Positions 37,190 to 47,200 of a stretch of 64,000 bases of DNA are shown in pieces. Each line of letters begins with the position of its first letter. Within the stretch, counting starts at the first letter, position 1. The stretch comes from JACRCT01 sp049841135 (GTDB lineage Bacteria > Myxococcota > Myxococcia > Myxococcales > UBA5297), in the NCBI GenBank assembly GCA_049841135.1, contig JASGHK010000001.1, forward strand, positions 496,001-560,000, given 5' to 3'. The position numbers were made by a program, and so were the translations under genes. The notes beneath the pieces were generated by a model, which ran no database searches, was not told the origin of the DNA, and worked only from the letters and a program-made list of their open reading frames with translations.

Positions 37190-37201
37190 GCTTCGCGTCC
37201 G

Positions 37202-37867
37202 TCAGGGCACCATCCGGTCCGGATCCACCGGCACCCCGAAGCGGACCTGGTCGAAGGTGGTCCGCTCGACGACCTCGCCGTTCTCCCGCGCCTCCATGAA
37301 CATCGGCGCCAACGTCTCCAACTGTATCGTCATCTGCGCCTGCAGCCGGTCGGCATCGGCATAGCGCAGCACCGCGTCCGTGCCGCGAATCTCCAGCTCG
37401 ACCTGCTCCCAGCGCTCCAGCACGAGCTGCAGCTCAGGCAAGAACCCCGCGGTCCGCAAGTCCTTGCCCCGCAGCGACCGCAAGATCCCGTCCCGAACGT
37501 TCTTGTGCAGCTTGATGGCACCCAGGATCCCCGGCGGCTTGATGGTCACCCGGTCGCCGTGGCGCAGCAGGGTCGTCCCCGCACCGCGCCCGTCCTCCAC
37601 CTCCATCCGGAGCAGCCCCTCGGCGGTCCAGAGGCAGCGCGAACGGACGTACTGCTCTTCCGTCCCCTTGCGCTCCCAGCGCACCTGTACCCATGAGGCG
37701 GTCTTCGTCTCCTGCACGAGCCGCTCCAGGCGGCCCCGGAGCTCCGCCGCGCTTCCCTCCGGCGTCGCCGCCGGCGGCTGCGCCTGCGACGCCGTCCCCA
37801 GCAGCAGTGCGCCGAGCCCTACCAGCCAGAGCGCACCACGCCCCCCGCCTCGCCCGCCCACGAGCAT
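37202..37867 (-). CDS. Exported LolA-like / outer-membrane lipoprotein-sorting type protein
   Basis: This 221-residue protein has an N-terminal signal peptide (ALWLVGLGALLLGTASQAQ). The mature part begins with a helix (AAELRGRLERLVQETKTAS) and continues with the strands WVQVRWERKGTEEQYVRSRCLW, RMEVEDGRGAGTTLLRHGDRVTIKPPG, which recalls the half-barrel LolA/LolB fold, where the strand order binds acyl chains. It ends with FGVPVDPDRMVP. The family placement is by pattern only; DUF1571-type proteins look similar. It lies downstream of the kinase-WD40 gene on the same strand, with 117 bp between them. Confidence 0.7.
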   Translation of the reverse strand: MLVGGRGGGRGALWLVGLGALLLGTASQAQPPAATPEGSAAELRGRLERLVQETKTASWVQVRWERKGTEEQYVRSRCLWTAEGLLRMEVEDGRGAGTTLLRHGDRVTIKPPGILGAIKLHKNVRDGILRSLRGKDLRTAGFLPELQLVLERWEQVELEIRGTDAVLRYADADRLQAQMTIQLETLAPMFMEARENGEVVERTTFDQVRFGVPVDPDRMVP

Positions 37868-37984
37868 CGCGACCCCCGCGTCCTTCCTGTGACGTAAGGG
37901 CTGCCGCCCCGCCGGGCCAGCCCTCGTCCCCCACCTGATGAACCGGGTCCAGTCGCGGGCATTCCCTCCGCGCCGCGCCAGAGC

Positions 37985-40900
37985 TCAGCGCGCGGCCGGG
38001 AGGAGCGGCGTGAGCGCGAACCGGTCCAGGCGCATCCCCGCCTCGCGCTGTGCTTCCTCGAGCATCGCCGCCGGGTCGCCGCGCCACAGCTCCGGGGTCA
38101 GCGGCGAGAGCGTCAGCACCATTCCGTCGCCGGCGGCCAGCGTCTCGCCGTGCTTCCCCAACAGCGCCACCGCCCGAACCTCGTCGGCCAGGTCGATGAC
38201 CTGCAAGAGCCGCCCGCTCGGCACCTCCCACAGGCGCACCGTGCTGTCCGTCGCCCCGCCCGTCGCCAGGCGCGAGCCGTCGCTGGAGAACGCGAGCGCC
38301 CGCGGCGCGTCGTGGTGCCCCGCCAGCGTCGCCTTCAGCTCACCGCTCTGGACGTCGTAGAGCTCGACCACCATCCGCTGGTTGCCCACCGCCAAGAGCT
38401 TGCCGTCCGGAGAGAACGCGAGCGCCCGCGCGCGGTCGGCGAGGGTCAACACCCGCCGCTCGCCGGAGGTCGCCAGAATCCCACAGCCGCACCGCCTTGT
38501 CGCGGCCGCCGGAGGCCAGGGTCTTGCCGTCGGGCGAGAACGCCAGCGCGCCGGCTCCGCCGGGGTGTCCTGCGAGGGAGACGACCTTGCCACCATCCGC
38601 CACGGCCTGGACGCGCACCGCCCCGCCCAGGCCGCTGCTCGCCAGCAGCTTGCCGTCGGGCGAGAGCGCCGCGCTCAGCGTGGCACCCGCTCCGGCCTCG
38701 GCGACCTTGAACGCGCTCAGGACCTGCTGCCCGTCGGCGCTCCAGTGCCGCATCACCCCGTCGCGCGAGACGCTCACCAGGGTCCCGTCCGCCGCGAAGG
38801 CGGCGAACACCACCTCCGCCTCGTGGGCCTCCCAGGCGCCCGCGGAGCGCTTCTGCTCCAGGTCCCACAGCCGCAGCATCCGGTCGCGTCCGCCGGTGAG
38901 CAGCAGCTTCCCGTCCGGGCTGGGCGCCAGCGTGGTCAGCGTCGCCCGGTGGCCTTCCAGCTGGACCAGGCGCGGCCGCTCGGCCACTTCCCAGAGGTTG
39001 ACCCGCTTGTCCACGCCCGCGGACGCCAGGAGCTTGCCGTCGGGGCTGAAGGTGACGCTGCGGATCTGCCCTTCGTGGCCACGCAGGACCGCCGCCTTCT
39101 CGGCGTTGGCCGGGTCCCACAGCTCCACGACCTCGCCGCGCCCCACCGCGAGCAGCGCCTCGCCGCTGCCGCCGAAGCGCGCGGCCAGCCCCCGCGGCTG
39201 CCCTTCCGAGAGGCTGATCAGGGTGTCCTCGTCGCGGATGGCCGGGTCCCAGAACTTCACCGTCCGGTCGTTCCCCAGGATCCACACGCTCCCGCTGGGC
39301 CCGGCGACGAGCGAGGCCACCCCACCCTCGTGCCCCCGCAGCCGCTCCGAGATCCGCCTGCGGGCGACGTCCCACACCAGCACGTCCTCGCCCAGCCCCG
39401 CCGCCACCAACTGCGTCCCGTCGGCCGAGAACGCCAGGCGCTCGGGGTAGCTCTCCACGTCCTCCGGCGGGGTCAGCACGCCGACGCACTCGCCGGTCCC
39501 GCTCGTCCACAGCCGCACCGTGCGGTCGCGCGAGGCCGAAGCCAGGACCTTGCCGTCGGGAGAGAAGCCCAGGGCGGTGACGTTGTCGGTGTGTCCGCCC
39601 AGCGCCACGGGCTCCGCCGTCCCGTCGGGCCGCCACAGCCGCACCGCCTTGCCGTCGCCGTGGGCCAGCGCCTTGCCGTCGGGCGCCCAGGCGATGGCCA
39701 TCGCCTGGCCCGCCGTGGGCCGCTGGGCCAGCTCCTTGCCGTCGGCGACGCTCCAGATGCGCACCGTGCGGTCCATCCCCACCGTCGCCAGCCGCGCGCC
39801 GTCGGGCGAGAAGCGCGCGCTCTCCACGGGCCCGGTGTGTCCGGCGAGCGTCGCGCGGTGCCGGGTCATGCCCAGCTGCCGGGCGGTCCACAGCGTGGAC
39901 TGGAGCGAGGCCATCGAAGGATCGCCGTCGCGCGATTCAGCCGCCTGCGGCTCGGCGAAGCTGCCCATGGGGTTGTAGCGGCTGTCGCGCAGGGCGGCGG
40001 CGGCGTAGACGCGAGCGCCCAGAAGGTCGCGGTCGGCCGCCAGGCGCGCGGCCTTCTCGGCATAGGCCTCGGACATCTCCCAGTGCACCTGCCGCTCGGC
40101 CTGCCGCGCCTCGCGCCAGGCGGCGGTCAGGGTGACCATGAAGGCAATGCCGGCGACGACCAGCACGCTGGCGAGCGCGCTCACCGCCTTGTTCTTGCGC
40201 ACGAAGCGCCGGGCGAGCGAGCCGGGAGTAGTTGTAGGCCGCGACCCGGCGGCCCTCCATGAAGGCGTTGATCTCCTCGAGCAGCTCCCGGGCGGTCCGG
40301 TAGCGGCCGTGCACCTGGGGGAAGAGCGCCTTCTCGGCCACCGCCGCCAGCTCGGGCGGCGCGTCCGGTTCGAGCTTGCGGACGGGGGTGAGCTCCTCCT
40401 TGCCCTCGCCGTAGCGCTGCACCTTGAGCAGCGCCTCCACGCCGTGCCGGCCCCCGAACGGCGGCTTGCCGGTCAAGAGCTCGTACAGCACCGCGCCCAG
40501 CGAATAGACGTCGCTGTGCTCGTCGACGCGGTCCAGGTCGCCGAAGGCCTGCTCCGGGGGCATGTATTCCGGCGTGCCCAGCGCCGCGCCCTCGACGGTC
40601 TCGCCGGCGGCGACCTCGCGCAGCAGCTCCATCTGCCGGGCGAAGCGGCGGTCCTCGGTGGTGCCCTTGATCTTGGCGAGGCCCCAGTCGAGCAGGACCG
40701 TCTCGTTGAACTCGCCGATCATCACGTTGTGCGGCTTCAGGTCGCGGTGCAGCACCCCGCGGCTGTGGGCGAAGGCCACCGCCGCGCACAGGTCGCCGAA
40801 GTGGTGCAGGAAGCGCAGCCTTCCCTGCACGTCGGTGCACGAGCGCAGCGCCAGGGCGAGCGTGCGGCCGCGCACCACGCGCATGGCGTAGTAGAGCGTG

Positions 40901-41571
40901 CCGTCGTCGCGGCGCCCCACCTCGTAGACGGGGACGATGGACGGGTGCTCGAGCTGCGCCGTCAGCCTCGCCTCGCGCAGGAACCGGGCGCTGGCGGTCA
41001 GGCTGCTCGAGCCGGCGCTGCCGCTGGGAGAGTCGGGGCCGGTGAGGAGCTCCTTGAGGGCCACCTCGCGGCCGACGTGGGCGTCGAAGCCGACCAGGAC
41101 CCGGCCGATGCCGCCCCGCCCCAGCTCGCCGCGCACTTCGTAGCGACCCGAGGCCTCGGGGGTCACCGGCGCGGAGTCGCTCATCACCGCCGGAGCCTGG
41201 ACGCTCTCCGGCCGGTGCAGCGTCGCCTCGCTGTCGGACGCCGCGGCGGGGACCGCCGAGGAGCGCGGCAGGGTCCCTTCGACCTTGAGCGCATCGGCGA
41301 GGCTCTCGGCGATGAGGCGCGCCCCGCCCATGGCCTCGGCGGCGGCGTGGACGTCGCCGCCGTGCGCCTTGACCATGAGCTCCACGGTGCGGTCGAGCAG
41401 CTTCAGGTCCTCTTCCGAGAGCGCGGCGCGCTTGAGCACCTGCAGTCGCAGCCCGGCGGCGGAGGGGTCCCAGGAGCGGCCGGCCTCCTGCAGCACGAGC
41501 CGGTCGACCAGCCCCAGCTGCAGCGCCTGCAGGCAGAAGAGCAGCTCCCGTTCGATCTCCGGGCCGCTCAC
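37985..41571 (-). CDS. Ser/Thr kinase with WD40 propellers (two frameshifts)
   Basis: About 1195 residues. Order: an unusual N-terminal helical region (1-130), a kinase domain (GELGRGGIGRVLVGFD, VALKELL, VLHRDLKPHNVM, LLDWGLAKI with DWG in place of DFG, GTPEYMPPEQ; about 140-440), a transmembrane helix (ALASVLVVAGIAFMVTLTAA, about 465-485), then WD40 repeats (RFSPDG, RTVRIWS, KAVRLW; about 560-1130). A break at 40219-40228 separates AYNYS from RFVRKNKAVSAL; its sequence GAGCCGGGAG fits no GATC/GAGCTC rule. The second, at GAATC 38476-38480, is restored by removing one base (RLWDLATSGERRVL). The upstream zinc-ribbon gene overlaps its start by four bases. The propellers should lie outside the cytoplasm. 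Confidence 0.87.
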
Positions 41572-42059
41572 GATCGTGCCGGTCCCGGGTAGAGCATGGC
41601 GTCGAGCACCAGGCCGGCGTCGTGCGTCAGCCCGGCCGGGTGCAGCAGCCGGCTCAGCAGGCTCGCCAGCACGCGGTCGGTCGCCACCTCCACCGCAGCG
41701 GGGTCGGCCAGGGCCAGGGTCGAGAGCGCGCGGGCCGTCAGGCCCATCTCGGCGAAGCCCATGGCGACGTTGAGGCGCGTCGCGTCGTCAGAGGCAGGCA
41801 GCGCGGCGGCGATGGAGTCGAGGCAGATCTCCCGCGTCGCCAGCGCGTCGGGCTCTGGTGGCATGGGCTCGGGCAGCGCGGTGGCGGGCCAGATGCGCGG
41901 CAGGACGGCGGCCTTGGACTCCTCCGTCAGCCCTTGCAGCCAGGCCACCATGCGCCGGGTGCAGACGCGGCAGAAGCGGCGGCCGTCAGCGGCCCCGTCG
42001 GGTCGCAGGATGACCTGCGAACCGCCCCGTCCTCGACAGACCCAGCACTCCACGCTCAT
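41568..42059 (-). CDS. Zinc-ribbon protein coupled to the kinase-WD40 gene
   Basis: This 163-residue soluble protein starts MSVECWVCRGRGGSQVI. Two CxxC pairs (CWVC and FCRVC, about 23 residues apart) make a small zinc ribbon, and the rest is a helical Ala/Leu-rich domain (LNVAMGFAEMGLTARALSTLAL). Its stop overlaps the kinase start as ATGA, which normally couples translation, so it is likely to act with that kinase, as adaptor or regulator (inference). I do not recognise a family. The apt gene lies 22 bp upstream on the same strand. Confidence 0.75.
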   Translation of the reverse strand: MSVECWVCRGRGGSQVILRPDGAADGRRFCRVCTRRMVAWLQGLTEESKAAVLPRIWPATALPEPMPPEPDALATREICLDSIAAALPASDDATRLNVAMGFAEMGLTARALSTLALADPAAVEVATDRVLASLLSRLLHPAGLTHDAGLVLDAMLYPGPARS

Positions 42060-42081
42060 GCGAGGTCCCCGCCGTCCGCCG

Positions 42082-42600
42082 TCAGTACTGGATGAGGGAG
42101 AAGACCTTGTCCGCGCCCAGGCGCTTGCGGCCGGACAGGAAGGCCAGCTCTACGACGAACGCGAACTCGGCCACCTGCCCGCCGACCTTGCCCACCAGCC
42201 GGCCCGCGGCCTCGGCGGTGCCGCCGGTGGCCAGCAGGTCGTCGATGACCAGCACCCGGTTGCCGGGCGCGACGGCGTCGACGTGCATCTCCAGCGAGTC
42301 CTTGCCGTACTCGAGCGCGTACTCCTCCTTGACGCTCTTCCACGGCAGCTTGCCGGGCTTGCGCACGATGACCAGGCCGGCGCCCAGCGCGTAGGCCAGC
42401 GCGCTGCCGAAGAGGAAGCCGCGCGACTCGATGGCCAGGATCTTGTCGATCTTCATCGGCCGGTAGCGGTCCACCATCGCGTCGATGATCTGCTTGAACG
42501 CCTGGGGGTGCGCCAGCACCGGGGTGATGTCCTTGAAGATGATGCCCTTCTTCGGGAAGTCGGGGACGTCGCGGACGAGGCTGCGGACGAGGTCGGTCAT
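42082..42600 (-). CDS. apt: Adenine phosphoribosyltransferase
   Basis: This 172-residue protein has the usual length and all Apt motifs: VRDVPDFPKKGIIFKDITPVL at the N-terminus, AIESRGFLFGSALAY, GLVIVRKPGKLPW and the PRPP loop VLVIDDLLATGGTAEAA. It makes AMP from adenine and PRPP in the cytoplasm (purine salvage). ATG 42600 is clear. The gene has a 350-bp upstream region containing a leftward terminator-like hairpin. The zinc-ribbon and kinase-WD40 genes follow on the same strand, so the three may share transcripts. Confidence 0.95.
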   Translation of the reverse strand: MTDLVRSLVRDVPDFPKKGIIFKDITPVLAHPQAFKQIIDAMVDRYRPMKIDKILAIESRGFLFGSALAYALGAGLVIVRKPGKLPWKSVKEEYALEYGKDSLEMHVDAVAPGNRVLVIDDLLATGGTAEAAGRLVGKVGGQVAEFAFVVELAFLSGRKRLGADKVFSLIQY

Positions 42601-42758
42601 CGGTGTGTTCTCCCCTACCGGGTCGGCGATGAAGGGGAGGAGCCTAGCACGCTACTGCTCGAAGCCGAACGATGCGGCGATGGCGGGCGCAGCTCCAGGT
42701 CGGCCTGCCGCAGGGCCGGCGGCGGCGGTCGCGGGGACGGTTCGGGTCGGTTGGCGCC

Positions 42759-42804
42759 GAAAAGAAAAGCCGCCCGGCTCCTGGGGGGGATGGAGCCGGG
42801 CGGC
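42759..42804 (-). terminator. Strong hairpin with T-run reading toward apt
   Basis: A perfect 13-bp stem (GCCGCCCGGCTCC at 42769-42781 with GGAGCCGGGCGGC at 42792-42804) is followed on the minus strand by TTTTCTTTTC. It lies about 160 bp ahead of the apt start. Since the gene to its right is on the other strand, it either blocks antisense transcripts or works as an attenuator in a long apt leader. The other 300 bp of this gap show no gene. Confidence 0.65.
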
Positions 42805-42950
42805 CCGAACCCTGGCGAACCAAGATTCGCCGCCGATGATAGGCATCGCGGTCCGACGGACCAGCGTCCAAAAGTGAAGTTTCCGACACACGAGCCCCCG
42901 GCTGGGCGGCCGCCACGCCCGCGCGGCGGCTGATAGAGTCCGGGGCCACC

Positions 42951-44054
42951 ATGCAGAAGCGCACCAAGATCGTCCTGAGCGACCTGCACATCGGCACCGG
43001 CCACGCCAAGGGCCGGCCCAACGCGTTCGAGGACTTCGTCGAGGACGACCGGCTGGCGCAGCTGCTCGCGCGTCTGTCCCAGCAGCTGCAGGACGAGGAC
43101 GTCGAGCTCGTCCTCAACGGCGACGTCTTCGACCTGCTCAAGGTCTCCGTCAACGGCCTGTTCCCCGAGGCCATCACCGAGAGCATCGGCGCGCTGAAGC
43201 TGGAGCTGTGCCTGCGCGGGCACCCGAAGGTCGTCGAGGCGCTGCGCGCCTTCCTCAAGGGCGGCCGCTCGCGGCGCATCACCTACCTCGTGGGCAACCA
43301 CGACATGGAGCTGGTCTTCCCCGCCGTCCGCCGCCTGTTCAGCAAGACCGTCTCCGGCGCCGAGAGCGACGAGCGGGTGCACTTCGTCGTCGACAAGCCG
43401 TTCTACCGGCTCGAGGGCGGCGTGGAGATCCACCACGGGCACCAGTTCGAGGCGCTCAACGCCTTCGACTTCAAGCAGCTCACGCTCGAGAAGGGCCAGG
43501 CCGAGCCCATCCTGAACCTGCCCTGGGGCAGCCTCTTCGTCCTGCAGGTGCTCAACAAGTACAAGGAGGCGCGGCCCTACCTGGACCGCGTCAAGCCGTT
43601 CTGGCCGGTGGTGGCCGCCGGCCTGGTGCTCGACACCCGGTTCACCCTGCAGATGGTGCTCAACAGCGGCTACTACTTCACCCGCGCCCGCGTCAGCCCG
43701 CTCTGGCGGCGACGGCGGCCGTTCACCAAGCTCTCCAAGTTCCTGCTCGACGACATGAGCTTCTTCGCCAAGCACGAGGACACCGCGCAGCGGCTCTTCA
43801 AGAACGACCCCAGCCTGCGCGCGCTGATCATGGGCCACACCCACACCGAGATGGTGCGCACCTACGGCCGCGGCGAGCGGATCTACGTCAACACCGGCAC
43901 CTGGATGCCCATGGTGAACCTCTCCCTGGAGAACCTGGGGCAGAGCGCCAGCAGCCACTACGCGCTGGTCCGCTACACCGACAAGGGCGACGTGCGCGTC
44001 TCGCTGATGCGCTGGCTCGGCCGCCGGGCGCTGCGCGAGGAAGTCACCTTCTAG
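42951..44054 (+). CDS. Calcineurin-like metallophosphoesterase
   Basis: This 367-residue protein shows the metallophosphoesterase motifs: LSDLHIGTG (D-x-H), LNGDVFDLL (GDxxD), YLVGNHDMEL (GNHD), IHHGHQFE (GHxx), then MGHTHTEM (GHTH). It resembles the LpxH/UDP-2,3-diacylglucosamine hydrolase branch but is longer (LpxH is about 240), with extra helical parts between motifs 4 and 5 (ARVSPLWRRRRPFTKLSKFLLDDMSFFAKHED). It may act on a lipid A precursor or another membrane substrate; I would not call it lpxH. No signal peptide is seen. ATG 42951 (MQKRTKIVLSDLHIG) is directly before motif 1. Confidence 0.85.
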   Translation: MQKRTKIVLSDLHIGTGHAKGRPNAFEDFVEDDRLAQLLARLSQQLQDEDVELVLNGDVFDLLKVSVNGLFPEAITESIGALKLELCLRGHPKVVEALRAFLKGGRSRRITYLVGNHDMELVFPAVRRLFSKTVSGAESDERVHFVVDKPFYRLEGGVEIHHGHQFEALNAFDFKQLTLEKGQAEPILNLPWGSLFVLQVLNKYKEARPYLDRVKPFWPVVAAGLVLDTRFTLQMVLNSGYYFTRARVSPLWRRRRPFTKLSKFLLDDMSFFAKHEDTAQRLFKNDPSLRALIMGHTHTEMVRTYGRGERIYVNTGTWMPMVNLSLENLGQSASSHYALVRYTDKGDVRVSLMRWLGRRALREEVTF

Positions 44055-44160
44055 CGCGCCGTCGTCGCTGGACTCGGAACCGGCCACCGCCCGATCTGGC
44101 TGAGCCCCTCCGGCTCAACCTTCGAGCGGCCTCGCCTGAGGCGCTCCCCACATAGAGGAA

Positions 44161-44192
44161 GGCCCCGCCACCCTCGGAGGAGTGACGGGGCC
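44161..44192 (-). terminator. Possible terminator of the amidohydrolase lipoprotein gene
   Basis: GGCCCCG (44161-44167) pairs with CGGGGCC (44186-44192), and the plus strand shows TAGAGGAA on the left, so a leftward transcript ends with TTCCTCTA. It lies 35 bp past the stop of the minus-strand gene. Confidence 0.5.
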
Positions 44193-44226
44193 GACTCTTG
44201 GCTCCTGCTTCGTCAGCCGCTGACGG

Positions 44227-47200
44227 CTACGGGCAGGTGCAGAGCACCGCCGCGGTGGTCGCGTTGCGCGGAGCGGGCGTGCCGACGTCGAAGTCGGCAT
44301 CGTTCGCGTTGGTGTCGGCGCAGCCGTCGCCCTTGCGCAGCCCGGCGGTGGTGTTGCTCAGCGCGCCGACGGCCGTGGCACCCTCGTGGCCGTTCGCGGT
44401 GCCGTAGCCGACCAGGTCGACGAGCGCGCCGCCGGTCGGGTTCGCGCCGGTCAGAGCAGTGATTCCGTTCACCAGGGCGATCTTGCCGTTGCTGGCGCTC
44501 AGGTTGAGCGTGCCGGTCGTCGTGCTCAGGACCAGGTCCGCGGGCACGTCGGGGCTGCCCGCGGCGCTGTTGGACGACCCGGTGTTGACCAGGAAGTAGC
44601 CGCCCGGCGGGACCGAGCCGCTCAGCTTGCCGAGCGCCCAGGTGGTGCCGGTGGCGCTGCCGTACTGGACCGACCAGCCGTCGAGCGTGATGGTGGCGGT
44701 CGCGCTGCGGTTGTGCAGCTCGATGTAGTCGTTCTTGAAGGACGTCGCGGTGCTGGCGCCGCCGCCGCCGTACACCTGGCTGATGACCAGCTCCGGGGTG
44801 CAGGTCGAGACCGGCGTCTTGATCTCGATCTTGGCGGTGTTCGACGCGAGCGGGCCGGCAGGCACGGTGGCGCTGGCGTCCACCGTCACCTCGGGCAGCT
44901 CGGCCGCGCCGGCCGTGAAGTCGAAGGTGGCGCTCTTGGCGCCGGCGGCGATGGTCACCGTGCCCGGAGCGCTGCCGCCGGTGCCCACGGTGAGGGTCAC
45001 GGTCAGAGCCTGGTAGACGTTCACGTCGGTGGTCACCGTCATCGCCAGCTTGCCGTTCGGGGCGACCGTGCCGGTGGCCGGGGCCAGCGTCAGCGTCGTC
45101 GGGTGGACGACCTGGACGGTGATGGCGGCTCCGTTCGAGACCACCGCGCCGGCGGTCGCCTTGACCACCACGCTGCTCGACTCGACGGTCCCGGCAACGA
45201 GGTTGAAGTGGACCGAGGTCTGGTTCGCCGGGATGGTGACCTGGGTGGCGGACAGCGTGCAGCCGACGCCCGCGTCCTGGGTGATGGCCAGGTCGACGGC
45301 CAGGCCACCCGGGGGCGCGGGCACGTTGGAGGTCAGGGTCAGGTCCAACGTGCCGGTCGGCGAGACCGTCGCCGTCGCCGGCGCGAGCGTCAGCGTCGAG
45401 ACCGCGACGTAATCCACCACGTCCACCGTGGCGCTGAAGGTGTCCGCGCCCAGGGTGGCGGTGACGGTGACACCGGGGGTGGCGCCGAGCGAGTCGAAGG
45501 AGACGACCGCCGTCGACTGCCCGTTGAGCACCGTGACCGTGCCGTGCACCGTGAGGTTGGCGGAGGAGGTGGTGACGGTGACGTCGGTGTTGCCGATGGC
45601 CGGCTTGTCGAGGCTCACCTGGACCGGCGTCGTGAAGGTCGGCGAGTTGGTCGAGTTCGCGTAGATCTTGGCGCCCGTCGCCGGGGTGATGGAGGCGAGC
45701 CGGGGGGCCGACTCCACGATGTCGTTCACGTCGCGCGGCTCGAGCTTGTAGTTGTTCCGGTCGAAGTGCAGCACGCCGGCGATGCTCGCCAACGTGGTCC
45801 CGACCGCCGGGCGCGTGGGCATGTGGAACAGGTAGTCGTGCACGAGCAGTTCGTCGGTGCTGCCGGCGGCGGTCACCGAGAAGTCCCAGGGGCTGCTGGT
45901 GTCGCCGGGGTCCAGCGTCGGGGTCAGGCTCGCCACGGTGACGTTGCGCACCTGGACCAGCACGCTGTCCAGCGCCTTGGCGCGGGTGCCATTGGTCCTG
46001 ATCTGCGACGGAGTCACCTCGACCGGGCTCGGAAGCGCCTCGCCCGAGGAGGCCAGCACGGTGATCTCCGTCGGCTTCTCCATCTCGATCTGGCCGAAGA
46101 AGTCGGTGACCATCCCGGAGACCGAGACGCGGTCGCCGCGCAGCACGGGGTGGGCCGCGTTCACGTAGACGAGGATGCCGGAGTGGTCCTCACCCTGGTA
46201 GCCCGAGTCGCCGTTCTTGACCTGCAGGTAGAAGAACTTGGGCGCCACCGCGGTGACGATGGCGTTGGTGACGTAGGCGCTGCTGCCGGGAGCCACCACG
46301 CCCTTCTTGATGTCGTAGATGGACGCCGGGCACGCCAGAGAGCCCGGATTGGCCGCGTTCGGGCAGGGGTCGCAGGCGTCGCCCTTGCCGTCGGTGTCGG
46401 CGTCGGGCTGCGGGTTGCCCGCGGGGACGCCGGGGTTGGCGATGGTCGGGCAGTTGTCGCTCACGTTGGGCACACCGTCGCCGTCGAGGTCGTTGGGGTC
46501 GATGTGCGCGCAGGTGGTGGTGTTGGCGTTGAGCGGGCAGGGATCGCACACGTCGCCCACGCCGTCGGCGTCGGCGTCGGCCTGCTTGCCGTCGGCGTCC
46601 ATCGGCCGCACCGGGTTGAAGACCGTGGGGCAGTTGTCGGTGGCGTTGAGCACGCCGTCGCCGTCGAGGTCGTCGGCGGTGATCTGCCCGGTGTAGGTGG
46701 CGCCGCGGCTGGCGTCGTTGCGCATCGGGACGCAGGTCGGCTCGTTGGTGGGCGCTCCGCAGAAGAAGAGCGGGTAGTACGAGGAGTTGGCGGTGGTCAG
46801 GGCCGCCAGGGTGGTCCCGGTGCCGGCGGCGCAGACCTTCTTGGCCACCGTGCACACGCTTAGGTCCTCGCAGCCGGTGGCCAGCGCGCTCACCACCGCC
46901 GAGTCGCCGTAGAGCGCCTTGCCGCCCTGCAGGACGAGCAGGACGTGCTTGGGCTCGGCGTCGATGACCGCGCGGTAGTCCTCGTGGCCGTTCTTGGCGA
47001 AGATCGACACGTCGGCGACCAGGCCTGGCTTCAAGGTGCCGATGGCGTCGTCCATGGCGCAGGTGAGCGCCGCGTTGGCGGTGACCATCGCCCACAGCTG
47101 CTCGTCGGAGAAGAAGTGGCCGTAGTAGCTGTCGTTGAGCAGCGCCGCGCACTGCAGCTCGCGCAGCATGTTCATCGAGCCCGAGGGCAGCCAGTCGGTG

